NCBI RefSeq assembly: GCF_002741035.1
Contig: NZ_CP016808.1
Location: 6,248,501 to 6,312,500 of the forward strand
Source: Paenibacillus sp. BIHB 4019
GTDB lineage: Bacteria > Bacillota > Bacilli > Paenibacillales > Paenibacillaceae
Reading direction: 5' to 3'
Length of the DNA stretch: 64,000 nucleotides
Each line of letters opens with the position of its first letter. Positions within the stretch are counted from its first letter, which is position 1. The notes under the pieces are model-generated. The model did no database searches, was not told where the DNA came from, and saw only the letters and a list, made by a program, of their open reading frames with translations. Positions 19,632 to 29,585 of the stretch are shown in pieces. Made by a program: the position numbers and the translations under genes.

Positions 19632-19865
19632 TTAGTTAAGAGATTGTATGTATTTAACAACTTCTCCTACTGTTGTGATTTTCTCTGCATCTTCATCAGA
19701 GATCTCCATATCGAACTCGTCTTCAAGCTCCATGACCAATTCCACGACATCGAGCGAGTCAGCGCCGAGGTCATCTTTAAATGAAGCTTCAAGCGTTACT
19801 TCCGCTTCGTCTACACCTAGGCGGTCTACAACGATACGTTTTACGCGATCTATTACTTCGGACAT
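19632..19865 (-). CDS. acpP: Acyl carrier protein
   Basis: The 77-residue acidic protein has the phosphopantetheine site [21 protein letters not shown]. The start [12 protein letters not shown] at 19865 is preferred over an in-frame GTG three codons upstream because GGAGG lies 8 bases before it. It carries growing acyl chains for the neighbouring Fab enzymes. Confidence 0.97.
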   Translation of the reverse strand: MSEVIDRVKRIVVDRLGVDEAEVTLEASFKDDLGADSLDVVELVMELEDEFDMEISDEDAEKITTVGEVVKYIQSLN

Positions 19866-19960
19866 CCGGTTCACCTCCTCTTTGGTATTATACGAGAATT
19901 AAAACTAAAATGCCATACGTAACCGTTTTAATTCCCGGCAAGGTCTTTGCGGCACTTTTT

Positions 19961-20710
19961 TTACATGTACATGCCGCCATCTACATGAACGGTTTGACCC
20001 GTCATATAGCCTGCTACATCAGACGCCAGGAAACGTACAGCTGCTGCAATATCCTCAGGGCTGCCAAGGCGCGCAAGCGGAATTTGACCGGCAAGCGATT
20101 CCTTCATTTCTTCCGGAAGCTTGTCCGTCATTTCCGTCTGAATGAAGCCTGGCGCGACGCAGTTGACCGTAATGCCGCGCGAAGCCAGTTCCTTCGCGCT
20201 AGCTTTCGTAAGGCCAATAACGCCAGCCTTAGCGGCAACATAGTTAGCTTGTCCAGGATTGCCAAGCACCCCAACAACGGATGAAATATTAATAATGCGG
20301 CCTGAACGCTGCTTCATCATTGGACGAGTAACCGCCTTGATGCCATTGAATACTCCCTTCAAGTTCGTCTCAATAACTTGGTCAAATTCCTCTTCCTTCA
20401 TACGCATGATCAGGTTGTCCCTTGTAATCCCGGCATTATTTACCAAAATATCAATAGCACCGAACTGCTCAAGCACATCCTTGACCATAGCCTCGAATTC
20501 AGCTGCCTTGCCTACATTAGCCTGCAGTACAATTGCACGGCGTCCAAGCGCCTCTACAGCTTGAGCTGTCTCAGCGGCGGCTGCCTCGCTGCCCGAATAG
20601 TTAATGGCCACATCGGCCCCGGCTTCTGCCAGCGCGATCGCAATCGCTCTACCTATTCCACGGGAAGCGCCCGTTACAAGCGCCTTCTTGCCTTCCAAAT
20701 TCGCGAACAT
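19961..20710 (-). CDS. fabG: 3-oxoacyl-[acyl-carrier-protein] reductase
   Basis: The 249-residue short-chain dehydrogenase has the NADPH-binding [12 protein letters not shown] motif, NNAG, catalytic Ser in INISSVVG and YVAAKAG (Tyr-x3-Lys), then the FabG-typical C-terminus ending [10 protein letters not shown]. The start at [12 protein letters not shown] is supported by GGGGAGG upstream. It reduces 3-oxoacyl-ACP. Confidence 0.97.
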   Translation of the reverse strand: MFANLEGKKALVTGASRGIGRAIAIALAEAGADVAINYSGSEAAAAETAQAVEALGRRAIVLQANVGKAAEFEAMVKDVLEQFGAIDILVNNAGITRDNLIMRMKEEEFDQVIETNLKGVFNGIKAVTRPMMKQRSGRIINISSVVGVLGNPGQANYVAAKAGVIGLTKASAKELASRGITVNCVAPGFIQTEMTDKLPEEMKESLAGQIPLARLGSPEDIAAAVRFLASDVAGYMTGQTVHVDGGMYM

Positions 20711-20723
20711 GATAAAACCTCCC

Positions 20724-21656
20724 CTATTCGGCTGCTTGCAGAGCATCCAGAGCTGCGATGCTGTTAAGCGAGATCACCTTGACGGATTTATCGATTTTTT
20801 TGATCAAGCCGGCAAGCACCGTGCCTGAACCGATTTCCACGAAAGTATCTACACCTTCCGCGATTAAATAACGAACGCTGTCTTCCCACAATACGGGCGA
20901 GTAGACTTGCTCGACCAGCAGTCCGCGAAGTTCCGCCGCATCCATCACTGCGCTAGCAGTAACGTTAGCTACAACAGGCACAGCTGCATCGCTCATGCTT
21001 ACGTCTGCCAATACGCCAGCAAGCTGCTGGGCAGCAGGCTTCATAAGCGATGAATGGAAGGGGCCGCTAACCTCAAGCGGAATGACCCGCTTGAAACCTG
21101 CTTCCTTGCCGCGTTCGACAATCGCCTGAACACCCGCCGCAGATCCAGAAACGACGATCTGCCCTGGGCAGTTCACGTTCGCAAGCTCGACAACATGGCC
21201 TTCTGCCGTCACTGTACGGCATAGCTCGGCAAGCGCCTCGCGCTCTGCGCCAAGGACAGCTGCCATTGCGCCATGTCCACCCGGAACCGCCTGCTCCATA
21301 AAGAGACCGCGGGAACGCACTGTACGAACGGCGTCCTCAAAGGACAAAACGCCCGAAGCTACTAGCGCGCTGTACTCCCCAAGGCTGTGGCCCGCCACAT
21401 AGTCCGCTTTCAAACCGCGGCCTTCTAGCGCTTGCAGCAGCGCGACGCTTACCGTAAGCAGCGCAGGCTGCGTATTCGCCGTCTGCTTCAGCGTATCTTC
21501 CGGCCCGTCAAAAATAATCTCGCTCAGCTTGAAGCCAAGCGCTTCGTCTGCCTGTTCAAAAACCTCGCGCGAGCGCGCGAACGCTTCATAAACATCTTTG
21601 CCCATCCCTACAGCCTGAGCGCCTTGTCCTGGAAATACAAAAGCGGTTTTACCCAT
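20724..21656 (-). CDS. fabD: Malonyl-CoA:ACP transacylase
   Basis: The 310-residue protein has [17 protein letters not shown], the active-site Ser in [11 protein letters not shown], the Arg-containing [11 protein letters not shown] and the late His in [13 protein letters not shown]. It loads malonyl groups onto AcpP for the condensing enzymes. Confidence 0.97.
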   Translation of the reverse strand: MGKTAFVFPGQGAQAVGMGKDVYEAFARSREVFEQADEALGFKLSEIIFDGPEDTLKQTANTQPALLTVSVALLQALEGRGLKADYVAGHSLGEYSALVASGVLSFEDAVRTVRSRGLFMEQAVPGGHGAMAAVLGAEREALAELCRTVTAEGHVVELANVNCPGQIVVSGSAAGVQAIVERGKEAGFKRVIPLEVSGPFHSSLMKPAAQQLAGVLADVSMSDAAVPVVANVTASAVMDAAELRGLLVEQVYSPVLWEDSVRYLIAEGVDTFVEIGSGTVLAGLIKKIDKSVKVISLNSIAALDALQAAE

Positions 21657-21671
21657 CCTGCAATCCCTCCG

Positions 21672-22661
21672 TTACCAAATCAATACAGAAGCTCCCCAAG
21701 TCAGTCCGCCGCCAAAGCCGACGAATACGAGAGCATCTCCTTCTTTCACACGATTTTGCTCAACCGCTTCCGCCAGCGCAACCGGAATCGATGCTGCCGA
21801 CATATTGCCGTAGTTGTTCAAATTGATCATGCATTTCTCCTCAGACAAATTCAGACGGTTAAGCGCCGATTGAATGATTCGAATATTCGCCTGATGCGGG
21901 ATAAGCAGATCGATTTGATCCTTCGTCATATCCGCTTTGCGAAGCGCTTCCTCTGCTGCGCTGCCCATAATGCGCACCGCAAATTTAAACACATCATTGC
22001 CAGCCATATGGATAAAATGCTGCCGTGATGCGACACTTTCCTCCGAAGCTGGCATGCGGGAGCCGCCGCCGCTTACTTTCAGCAGCTCGCCGCCGCCTCC
22101 ATCCGCTCCGAGCTGGAAAGACTTGAAACCTCTGCCTTCCGGAACCTCGCCAAGCACAACCGCACCCGCACCGTCGCCAAACAAAATGCATGTATTGCGG
22201 TCTGTGTAGTCCGTAATGCGCGAAAGCGTCTCTGCGCCAACAACAAGCACATGCTTATACAAGCCGGAAGAAATCATGCTCGTTGCTGTCGCAAGGCCAT
22301 AAATAAAGCCCGAGCAAGCTGCGGAAAGATCGAATGCTGCCGCCTGCTTGGCTCCAAGCTTCTCTTGAAGCAGACAGGAGGTCGATGGAAACGCCATATC
22401 AGGCGTTATCGTCGCCACGATAATGAGGTCGATATCCTCTACCGTAAGCCCCGCAGCTGCAATCGCCGCTTTGGAGGCTTGATAAGCGAGGTCTGAAGTC
22501 GCTTCTTCGGGGGCAGCCATCCGGCGCTCGCTAATCCCGGTGCGAGTAACGATCCACTCATCATTCGTTTCAACCATTTGTTCAAGCTGCTGATTCGTAA
22601 TAATACGTTCAGGCACATATTTGCCTGTACCAATAATGCCTACAGGATGCAAATTCACCAC
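21672..22661 (-). CDS. fabH: 3-oxoacyl-[acyl-carrier-protein] synthase III
   Basis: The 329-residue initiating condensing enzyme has the catalytic triad positions: Cys in DLSAACSGFIYG, His in IPHQANIRI and Asn in NNYGNMSAASIP. It starts chains from acetyl- or branched acyl-CoA, consistent with branched-chain lipids of Paenibacillus. The start is one of two adjacent GTG codons without a strong ribosome binding site, which suggests coupling to plsX just upstream. Confidence 0.96.
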   Translation of the reverse strand: MVNLHPVGIIGTGKYVPERIITNQQLEQMVETNDEWIVTRTGISERRMAAPEEATSDLAYQASKAAIAAAGLTVEDIDLIIVATITPDMAFPSTSCLLQEKLGAKQAAAFDLSAACSGFIYGLATATSMISSGLYKHVLVVGAETLSRITDYTDRNTCILFGDGAGAVVLGEVPEGRGFKSFQLGADGGGGELLKVSGGGSRMPASEESVASRQHFIHMAGNDVFKFAVRIMGSAAEEALRKADMTKDQIDLLIPHQANIRIIQSALNRLNLSEEKCMINLNNYGNMSAASIPVALAEAVEQNRVKEGDALVFVGFGGGLTWGASVLIW

Positions 22662-22668
22662 AACACAC

Positions 22669-23658
22669 TCACTTCCCGCTTATTTCCGCTGCGATCGATT
22701 CGGTCAGCTTGCCCTGAATGGCAATTCGCGCCTGGCGAATCGCGCTTTTGACAGCTACCTCGTCAGAGGAGCCGTGGCATTTCATGACGAGCCCGTTCAA
22801 GCCGAGCAGCGGTGCGCTACCATGTTCTTTATAATCCATTTTGTTTTTGAGCTTGCGCAGCTTCGGCAGCATAATCGCTCCGGCCAGCTTGGTAAGCAGC
22901 GTTTCGCCAAAAGCGTCTTTGATGAAGCCAAACAGGCTGCCTGCCGTGCCTTCCATCGCTTTCAACATAATATTTCCAGCAAATCCGTCGCAAATGAGAA
23001 CATCACAGCTGCGGCTAAGCACGTCTCTTGCCTCAACATTTCCAATAAAATGAATCGGCGACTGCTCAAGCAAATCGTATGCCGCCTTAGTCAGCTCATT
23101 GCCTTTGCGAGCTTCCGTTCCAACGTTGAGCAGCCCGATACGCGGCTTTTCCATTCCATGCACTTTGGAGCGATATATGCTCCCCATAATAGCGTATTGC
23201 AATAAATGCTCTGGCTTCGCGTCCATATTGGCGCCCAAATCAAGCGCCAGCATGCCGACATCGTCCATCGTCGGAAGCATAGGCGCAAGCGCCGGGCGCT
23301 CGATGCCATCCAGACGGCCGACAACGAGCAGCCCTGTCGTCATCAATGCTCCGGTATTTCCGGCGGACAACATCGCATCTGCCCGTTTTTCACGGACGAG
23401 CTGGCCCGCCACGACCATGGAAGCCCCTTTTTTACGCCTAACAGCCTTTACCGGCTCATCATCAGGTCCGATAACCTCATCGGCATGACAGAGGCTAATA
23501 TTGGCTGGCTTATTGCCACCCATCAGCTGCTCGATGATGGCAGTATCGCCAACCAATACAAGCTCCGTATCCGGCCACTCGTGCGCGGCTTCAAGCACGC
23601 CCTTCACAATGAGCCCTGGCGCATTATCTCCGCCCATAGCGTCAATGGCGATCCGCAT
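22669..23658 (-). CDS. plsX: Phosphate acyltransferase PlsX
   Basis: The 329-residue protein begins MRIAIDAMGGDNAPGLIVKG and contains MLSAGNTGALM and CDGFAGNIMLKAMEG, all PlsX hallmarks. It makes acyl-phosphate from acyl-ACP for PlsY and so starts phospholipid synthesis. GGAGGGGACGAAC precedes the chosen ATG. The first 17 bases overlap the end of fapR. Confidence 0.97.
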   Translation of the reverse strand: MRIAIDAMGGDNAPGLIVKGVLEAAHEWPDTELVLVGDTAIIEQLMGGNKPANISLCHADEVIGPDDEPVKAVRRKKGASMVVAGQLVREKRADAMLSAGNTGALMTTGLLVVGRLDGIERPALAPMLPTMDDVGMLALDLGANMDAKPEHLLQYAIMGSIYRSKVHGMEKPRIGLLNVGTEARKGNELTKAAYDLLEQSPIHFIGNVEARDVLSRSCDVLICDGFAGNIMLKAMEGTAGSLFGFIKDAFGETLLTKLAGAIMLPKLRKLKNKMDYKEHGSAPLLGLNGLVMKCHGSSDEVAVKSAIRQARIAIQGKLTESIAAEISGK

Positions 23659-24238
23659 GTTCGTCCCCTCCTTCATTCTCCGCCTCCCCCGCGGAGCGGA
23701 AAATCACAAAATTCCCTTGAAAAACCATTTCTTCACCGACATACGTGAAAATTTCGACCTTTGCTTTGGTGCGTTCGCCGGAAATAGACCTCACATAGGC
23801 TTTCGCTATGCATTTTTCATCTAATTTTACCGGGCGAATGAACCGAATGTCCGCCGTTACCGTTAAAGCGATGGGATTGTCGATAATCGCGACGGCCAGC
23901 GAATTGGCTTGGGCAAAAACATGATGGCCCCGGGCAATGCCGGTTCGCGAGAACACATGCTCCTCACGTATTTCAAAGATCGAAATTCCGCTCTTGTCCA
24001 GCTGAAGATCAACAATATCACCTATCACTTCATGAAGCGGCAATGACCGTACCGTATCGTACGAACGCTCCGCCATCAGCTTCAGCCGCTCGCGCAGTTC
24101 GGGAATACCAAGTTCCATCCGATCCAGGCGGATCGTTTGGATGCTTACCTTTAAATGCCTGGTAAGCTCCCGGTCTGTCATGAACGGATTTTCCTCCATA
24201 AGTTTGGCAAGCAGCTGATGCCGCTGCCGTTTGGGCAT
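23642..24238 (-). CDS. fapR: FapR, malonyl-CoA-responsive repressor of lipid synthesis
   Basis: The 198-residue protein has an N-terminal DeoR-like helix-turn-helix (MTDRELTRHLKVSIQTIRLDRMELGIPELRERLK) and a hot-dog effector domain (VIGDIVDLQLDKSGISIFEI...HVFSRTGIARGHHVFAQANSLAVAI). In Bacillus it represses fap genes until malonyl-CoA binds. The open frame extends to 24343, but family alignment favours MPKRQRHQLLAKL at 24238. An upstream GTG near AAGGTGG is an alternative. A FapR box lies about 110 bases upstream. Confidence 0.94.
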   Translation of the reverse strand: MPKRQRHQLLAKLMEENPFMTDRELTRHLKVSIQTIRLDRMELGIPELRERLKLMAERSYDTVRSLPLHEVIGDIVDLQLDKSGISIFEIREEHVFSRTGIARGHHVFAQANSLAVAIIDNPIALTVTADIRFIRPVKLDEKCIAKAYVRSISGERTKAKVEIFTYVGEEMVFQGNFVIFRSAGEAENEGGDEHADRH

Positions 24239-24349
24239 TCGTTCGATCGTCGGCACCACCTTGGACTGGCGTGAGCAGGCACAAAAACGGCCTTTTTCAC
24301 CAATCATATATTTTATAAAAACGTCAGCCCAACAGACCAACATCTGCTA

Positions 24350-24366
24350 TTATCACCTGGTACTAA
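24350..24366 (-). promoter_or_regulatory. FapR operator (FapO)
   Basis: On the minus strand the 17-mer TTAGTACCAGGTGATAA matches the known imperfect palindrome recognised by FapR (TTAGTACC-N-GGTNNTAA type). A -10-like GATAAT overlaps its right half, so bound FapR would block transcription of fapR-plsX-fabH-fabD-fabG-acpP-fabF. The site is seen. Regulation follows from the Bacillus FapR system. Confidence 0.85.
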
Positions 24367-24491
24367 ACTTCTCTATAAAAAAAGCCTCTGTAAGCAGCGA
24401 AGCAAGCCTAGACGGTTACTTCCACCTAATTAAAGGCGGCTTCGTCCCGAGAAGAAACGAAAAACGCTGCTATAAGGAGCTAAACGTGTGC

Positions 24492-24524
24492 AAAAAAACA
24501 GCACCTCACCAAGCGATGAAGTGC
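24492..24524 (-). terminator. rpmF terminator
   Basis: On the minus strand GCACTTCA and TGAGGTGC form an 8-bp stem (one G-T pair) followed by TGTTTTTTT. It lies 20 bases past the rpmF stop and insulates the fapR promoter. Confidence 0.85.
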
Positions 24525-24543
24525 CATTGTGAGATCCCGGAAA

Positions 24544-24717
24544 TTATTGAGCAATAATTTCTTTCGTTTTGTAGTATCCGCACACTTTGCATACGTGATG
24601 AGCCAATTTCAGCTCTCCGCATTGCTCGCATTTTACCATACCTGGCACAGCCAGCTTAAAGTGAGTGCGACGTTTGTCGCGGCGAGTTTTGGACGTTCTT
24701 CTTTGAGGTACTGCCAT
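24544..24717 (-). CDS. rpmF: 50S ribosomal protein L32
   Basis: The 57-residue protein begins [22 protein letters not shown] and has a four-cysteine zinc site ([17 protein letters not shown]), so this is the zinc-binding (C+) form. GAAGGAGGTG precedes the start. Confidence 0.97.
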   Translation of the reverse strand: MAVPQRRTSKTRRDKRRTHFKLAVPGMVKCEQCGELKLAHHVCKVCGYYKTKEIIAQ

Positions 24718-24755
24718 GTTTAACACCTCCTTCACAATATTCGCGAAGCGATACA

Positions 24756-25283
24756 CTATTGATCCTTGAACAAATCCTTCAATGCTGCAAAACGATGGTC
24801 AAGCTTCTCGTTGTTGCAACCACATGTCTGTTCATTTAAGTTCTGTCCGCATGTGTGACAAAGTCCTTTACAGTCGCTCTTGCAAAGCGGGGCAAACGGC
24901 ATAAACAGTTGAAGCGCCTCTTCCACATAAGGCTGCAAATTCAATCTTTCACCGGATACCGCAATGAAGTCGCTGTCGTCATCCTCTTCCTGCTCATCCT
25001 CGTCTTGGCCACGTTTCGGCGCAGGCTCAAACTGCTCGGAGAAAGGAATGACTGTATGCTCCTGAACGGCTTCCAAGCATCTGGAGCAAGCAAGCTCCCA
25101 ATCGATCGTCATTTGACCATCAACCAAGATCGACCCTGCATTTCCTTCTACCTCAAGCGCTACATGGAGCGGACCTGTGTGAATCACATCAGCCCGTCCT
25201 TCAAATAGAGGGGCAACATCAATGGATTCATTGATTGTATGCTTCAACCTCTTGGACATCGTTTCTTCTACATGAAACTGCAT
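24756..25283 (-). CDS. YceD / DUF177 family protein
   Basis: The 175-residue protein has [26 protein letters not shown], an acidic middle ([12 protein letters not shown]), then [28 protein letters not shown], a cysteine pattern typical of YceD. The family is encoded before rpmF across bacteria and has been linked to 23S rRNA accumulation. The 39-base spacing to rpmF supports one transcript. Confidence 0.93.
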   Translation of the reverse strand: MQFHVEETMSKRLKHTINESIDVAPLFEGRADVIHTGPLHVALEVEGNAGSILVDGQMTIDWELACSRCLEAVQEHTVIPFSEQFEPAPKRGQDEDEQEEDDDSDFIAVSGERLNLQPYVEEALQLFMPFAPLCKSDCKGLCHTCGQNLNEQTCGCNNEKLDHRFAALKDLFKDQ

Positions 25284-25429
25284 ATTATCACCTCAAACAA
25301 ACAAAATTTATTATAGCTATTTTATAAGGGTTTTGTCAACATTTTCACAGAGGATTAGCTATTTTCCACTTTCAACGGTTGAAAATGAGGGCCACGATTC
25401 ATATGATAATCACAGCTGTGCTATTCTTA

Positions 25430-25625
25430 AAATATAAGCAATTATAAGCTGTATACTTATTATAGGCTTATATTTCATCGCAAAACGGCTGCTTTGCCGC
25501 CAGAAGACGTCTTCAGCCGTTTACGCTTGAAATATAAGCAATGATTAAGTTGCACACTCACTAAAGGCTTATATTTCTCGGACTGAAACGCGCCGCGCCC
25601 ACTAGAGAACGGCGACAGCCGTTTC
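25430..25625. repeat. Composite intergenic hairpin repeat, copies 3 and 4 in tandem
   Basis: Four arm pairs alternate: AAATATAAGC (25430) with GCTTATATTT (25466); AAACGGCTG (25483) with CAGCCGTTT (25514); GAAATATAAGC (25529) with GCTTATATTTC (25567); and a GAAACG...CGTTTC version (25585-25625). The unit of about 100 bp is thus repeated twice. Together with 10.0 and 12.6 kb it defines a dispersed family. The rest of the 25284-25667 gap has no gene. Confidence 0.75.
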
Positions 25626-25667
25626 ACCTTGTACTGCACCCATTTTACAATTAAGGAGCACGGTTAT

Positions 25668-26912
25668 ATGCGTACGGTAGGATTAATTGTTGAATATAAT
25701 CCGTTTCATAACGGCCATCGCTATCATTTGGAGCAGTCGCTGCTGGCAAGCAGATCTGATGCCGTTGTCGCTGTGATGAGCGGGCATTTCCTCCAGCGCG
25801 GCGAGCCTGCCGTGATGGACAAATGGAGCCGTACGGAAGCCGCGCTGCGCGGAGGCTGCGATCTCGTCATTGAGCTGCCTGTAGCCTACGCTACACAGGC
25901 AGCGGAATGGTTCTCCTACGGCGCCGTTGCGCTGCTGGAGGCAACGGGCGTCGTCGATGGCTTCTGCTTCGGCACGGAAAGCGGCGATTTGGCTCCGCTT
26001 ATGGATGCCGCCTCCGTCATCGCCCAGGAGCCGCCCGCTTTCGCCTCGCAGCTAAAAGAGCTGCTGGCTACGGGAATGAGCTACCCAAGCGCTTACAGCA
26101 GCGCGGTAGCCGCTTATTTGGGCAGCATAGGCAAGGCGGAGGCTGCCGCTTTTCCTTTTGCCATGCCCAACCATACGTTGGGGCTGCATTATTTGATCGC
26201 CCTTGCGCGTCTTCGCGGGCGTATGGAGCCTTTTACGATTCGCCGCGAGAAAGCCGCTTACAACCAGGAAGACGTAACGGACAGCGCCATTGCCAGCGCT
26301 ACAGCCATACGCAAACAGCTTCTGCTGGAACGGCAGCTTGCAGGCATTCAACCATTCGTGCCAGATGCTACCTATGAAATATTGGCACGCGAATGGGATG
26401 CAGGGCGAAGTCCCGTAAGCTGGGACAGCTTCGCCTCCCCGCTGCTGCATGCCATCGTCACCCGTTCAGCAGCACAGCTGGCCGAGCTGCATGAAATAAC
26501 GGAGGGGCTTGAACACCGCATTCGCAAAACGCTGCCTCGCCTAAAGGAGCTTCAGGTGGAGCATTTGCTTGCTGAGCTCAAAACGAAACGTTATACCCGA
26601 ACGAAGCTGCAGCGGTCTCTGCTTTCGATCTTGCTTGGACATGCCAAGTCGGATTTCACACCGGACAAGCTGCGCAGCGGGCTGCAATATATTCGCGTGC
26701 TTGGTTTTAGCGAAAAAGGCAAAGGGCTGCTGCGAAAAATGCGCACGACCGCGACGTTGCCTGTGCTGTTAAGCACGTCGGCTGCCGAGCAGCCCTACCG
26801 TTATTTAGAGCTTGATACGCAAGCGACTGCTGCCTATATGCTCGCTAGTACAGGAAGCCAGCAGCCCGGCGCCTTATTTCGCGACTATTATGCCAAGCCG
26901 ATCATGCTCTAA
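25668..26912 (+). CDS. tmcAL: tRNA(Met) cytidine acetate ligase TmcAL (YlbM)
   Basis: The 414-residue protein opens with VGLIVEYNPFHNGHRYHL, a nucleotidyltransferase HIGH-type site, and MSGHFLQRGEPAVMDKW. TmcAL makes N4-acetylcytidine at the wobble position of elongator tRNA-Met using acetate and ATP. The start at 25668 follows AAGGAG and matches the family. It is divergent from yceD and convergent with sepM. Confidence 0.93.
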   Translation: MRTVGLIVEYNPFHNGHRYHLEQSLLASRSDAVVAVMSGHFLQRGEPAVMDKWSRTEAALRGGCDLVIELPVAYATQAAEWFSYGAVALLEATGVVDGFCFGTESGDLAPLMDAASVIAQEPPAFASQLKELLATGMSYPSAYSSAVAAYLGSIGKAEAAAFPFAMPNHTLGLHYLIALARLRGRMEPFTIRREKAAYNQEDVTDSAIASATAIRKQLLLERQLAGIQPFVPDATYEILAREWDAGRSPVSWDSFASPLLHAIVTRSAAQLAELHEITEGLEHRIRKTLPRLKELQVEHLLAELKTKRYTRTKLQRSLLSILLGHAKSDFTPDKLRSGLQYIRVLGFSEKGKGLLRKMRTTATLPVLLSTSAAEQPYRYLELDTQATAAYMLASTGSQQPGALFRDYYAKPIML

Positions 26913-26922
26913 TTCACACGGC

Positions 26923-28026
26923 CTATTTTTCGCTGACATACTGCTCAATGACCTGCTTAGCCTCGCTAAGGCTATTCACGCTGACGACCTTCATGCTCGT
27001 TCCCATGTCCTTCGCCTTGTCCGCAGCCTCCTTGTAGTTCGCGGACGGGGCGAGAAACAGCTCAGCTCCCTCGCGGCTCGCCGCAATGACCTTAAATGCG
27101 ATTCCGCCAATTTCACCGACCGTCCCATCCGCTGCGATTGTACCTGTTCCGGCAATAATCGCGCCACCCGTCAAATCCTGCTTGCCGAGCAGCAAATCAA
27201 GCGACTGCAGAGCAAACATCAACCCCGCCGAGGGGCCGCCAATGGCTCCTGCATCGATTTGCAGCTTAAAGCGGCTGTCATCCGGCTGCAGGCTGCGAAG
27301 TTCAGCAAGCTGTACACCGCCAAGCACGCTAGGAAGCTTGTCCAACGTTAAAGGAGCCTCATAGGCGCCCAGCGTAATCGTAACCTCTTGCTCCGCTCCT
27401 CTCCGCTTTACGGCAAATACAGCCTCATCGCCAGCCTTATAGGCACCAAGCTCGTTGACCATTTGCTTGGCATCCGCAAATGGCTTGCCGCCTTTTAACG
27501 AAACAAGAACATCTCCAGGCTCCCATCCACTTCCCTCACTGCCGTCACTTTCCTGCAACACATCCGACACCGCAATGCTGTCGACCACTGATTGATAGGA
27601 AAGATGGGCGAAGCGGTAGGCCGCTTCAATAGCTTGATTTTGCGAGCCTTGCATGACGACCGTCATTCTTTCGGCATATTCCTGCTCCGTATAGCCGCGT
27701 AAAATCGATGAGCGGCTGTATGTCGCGATATCCTTATCCCATGCCGAAGAGAGGGTTTCCCACCAATTCGCATCCGAGAGCCTGACAGCCGTCATAAGAA
27801 AAGCGCCCTCTTCTGGCGTTGAATTGGACGATGGGCTTGATGAAGGCTTCACCGCTGCATCGCCATTCCGCTCATTTACCAAACGCACCATCGGCTTCGT
27901 CGGAGCAGCAAGCCCAGGCTCGTACATGACATAGGGCGTTGGTGCGTACAACAGCAAATACATGAATAAAGCGGTCGCCATCATAGTAAAACCTAGCTGC
28001 CTTACTCCAGACGATTTCAAGGACAA
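26923..28026 (-). CDS. sepM: PDZ-Lon membrane protease (SepM/YlbL)
   Basis: The 367-residue protein has an N-terminal membrane anchor (LGFTMMATALFMYLLLYAPTPY), a PDZ domain around residues 165-235 (GWEPGDVLVSLKGGKPFADAKQM), and a Lon-type serine protease domain with Ser in DAGAIGGPSAGLMFA and Lys in IAFKVIAAS. Relatives shed or mature exported peptides. In Bacillus the gene sits beside ylbM and ylbJ. Confidence 0.92.
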   Translation of the reverse strand: MSLKSSGVRQLGFTMMATALFMYLLLYAPTPYVMYEPGLAAPTKPMVRLVNERNGDAAVKPSSSPSSNSTPEEGAFLMTAVRLSDANWWETLSSAWDKDIATYSRSSILRGYTEQEYAERMTVVMQGSQNQAIEAAYRFAHLSYQSVVDSIAVSDVLQESDGSEGSGWEPGDVLVSLKGGKPFADAKQMVNELGAYKAGDEAVFAVKRRGAEQEVTITLGAYEAPLTLDKLPSVLGGVQLAELRSLQPDDSRFKLQIDAGAIGGPSAGLMFALQSLDLLLGKQDLTGGAIIAGTGTIAADGTVGEIGGIAFKVIAASREGAELFLAPSANYKEAADKAKDMGTSMKVVSVNSLSEAKQVIEQYVSEK

Positions 28027-28313
28027 CTTGCGCCCCTCCGTTCCTCATAAAGCTTCTTTATCACATATAACAACGGTCTAACGGGCCAAGCGAGTGCATA
28101 CATATCGTACAAGCCGCTATACTAGCTGCCATTTGCAATCTCCCAGCGCTCTCAAGCAACCGCAGTATTGCAAAAGTTCTCTTTGGCGGCCTTGCAGGCG
28201 CTGCAAAAAGCCCGCATTTTCCATAAGCGCAGCTGTAAAATGGATATTTTCGCCCTTATCGAATGCATTCCATTCCCTAAGATACGATGACCTGAAATGG
28301 AGTTGATCGTCCA

Positions 28314-29540
28314 GTGGCTAAAACCTTGCTCGCAGCGCTAGCATCCATTCTGCTGGTCGGAGCTGTTATTTACCAGTCCGAGGCAGCCTTTCAAGCTTCC
28401 CTTCAAGGGCTGACCTTATGGTGGAATATTGTTTTTCCCGGACTGCTGCCGTTTCTCGTCCTATTTGAGCTCATTACCGCCTTTGGCCTCGTTCACGGAA
28501 TTGGCGTGCTGCTCCAGCCTCTTATGCGTCGGTTGTTCCGCCTTCCCGGAGAGGCTGCACTCCCCTTGCTGTTCGGCTGGCTATCCGGCTTTCCCGCCGG
28601 TGCTGAAACGACGGCCGTGCTTCGCAGGCATGGGCATGTTACGCTCCAAGAAGGCCAGCGGCTGCTCGCCTTTTCACATATGCCAAATCCTATTTTCATG
28701 CTTGTTGTTCTCGGCGCAGGCTTTATGCATCAGCCGGAGCTGGGGCTCTTGATCGCAGCAGCCGTCTGGCTGTCTGCGCTGTGGACAGCCTGGCTGCTGC
28801 TGCTCACCAGCAGGTCCGAGGCTTTCCCGGCCCGCGCCGCCCAGGTGCAGGAAGGCCGATTGGTCGAGCGGGCGGCCAAGGCGATCACCGCCGCGAGGGA
28901 AAGCGACGGCCGCGGCTTCGGGCGAGCGCTCGGCGAAGCCGTTTCCGGCGGCGTGCAGAAGCTGATGCTGATTGGCGGCCTGATCATTTTCACCGCTGTC
29001 ATCGCCCGGCTTATGCAGCCGCTTTGGCTGTTCATCAGCTCAGGAAGCTGGTGGGAAGCGCTCTTCCTGCCCGCGCTGCTCGAAAGCCATATCGGCACCT
29101 ACACAGCTGCCGTATTGGAAGCACCGAACCTGGCACCTGTGCTGAGCACAGCAATCACCGCCGCGATACTCGCATGGAGCGGCATCAGCGGACTGCTGCA
29201 GGCAGGCTACTCAACGAGCGGCACAGACCTGAAGCTGCTTCCGCTCGCTGGCGCCAAGCTGCTTCATGCCGGGCATGCCGCTTGGTTCGTGGTGCTCTTG
29301 TGGAAGCCGGCGCAGCTGCTGCTCGCCAGCGCCCCTTTTGATTTTTTGCGGCAAGCCGCTAGCGCGCTGCCAGCTGTTTCATCAAACGGGGCGTGGATGA
29401 ACAGCCCTTTTCCGGGCTATTTTCACGCGCAGCATTTCCCTAATATATGGCCCTATACGTTGGCTGCATCAGCGCTGCTCGTACTGCTGCTCGCAGCTCT
29501 GTATTTGCTGGCACGAAGAGAGGCTGAAACACCTAAATAA
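28314..29540 (+). CDS. ylbJ: Sporulation integral membrane protein YlbJ
   Basis: The 408-residue multi-pass membrane protein has two gate-like repeats (GLTLWWNIVFPGLLPFLVLFELI and the later half) and PLLFGWLSGFPAGAETTAVL. YlbJ is a sigma-E-controlled protein required for spore cortex formation in B. subtilis. The start is GTG with a moderate GGAG upstream. Its presence supports a spore former. Confidence 0.92.
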   Translation: MAKTLLAALASILLVGAVIYQSEAAFQASLQGLTLWWNIVFPGLLPFLVLFELITAFGLVHGIGVLLQPLMRRLFRLPGEAALPLLFGWLSGFPAGAETTAVLRRHGHVTLQEGQRLLAFSHMPNPIFMLVVLGAGFMHQPELGLLIAAAVWLSALWTAWLLLLTSRSEAFPARAAQVQEGRLVERAAKAITAARESDGRGFGRALGEAVSGGVQKLMLIGGLIIFTAVIARLMQPLWLFISSGSWWEALFLPALLESHIGTYTAAVLEAPNLAPVLSTAITAAILAWSGISGLLQAGYSTSGTDLKLLPLAGAKLLHAGHAAWFVVLLWKPAQLLLASAPFDFLRQAASALPAVSSNGAWMNSPFPGYFHAQHFPNIWPYTLAASALLVLLLAALYLLARREAETPK

Positions 29541-29585
29541 AGCCTGGTTTCAACTATGGATACAGCTTAATTAAGCCAAGCACCT

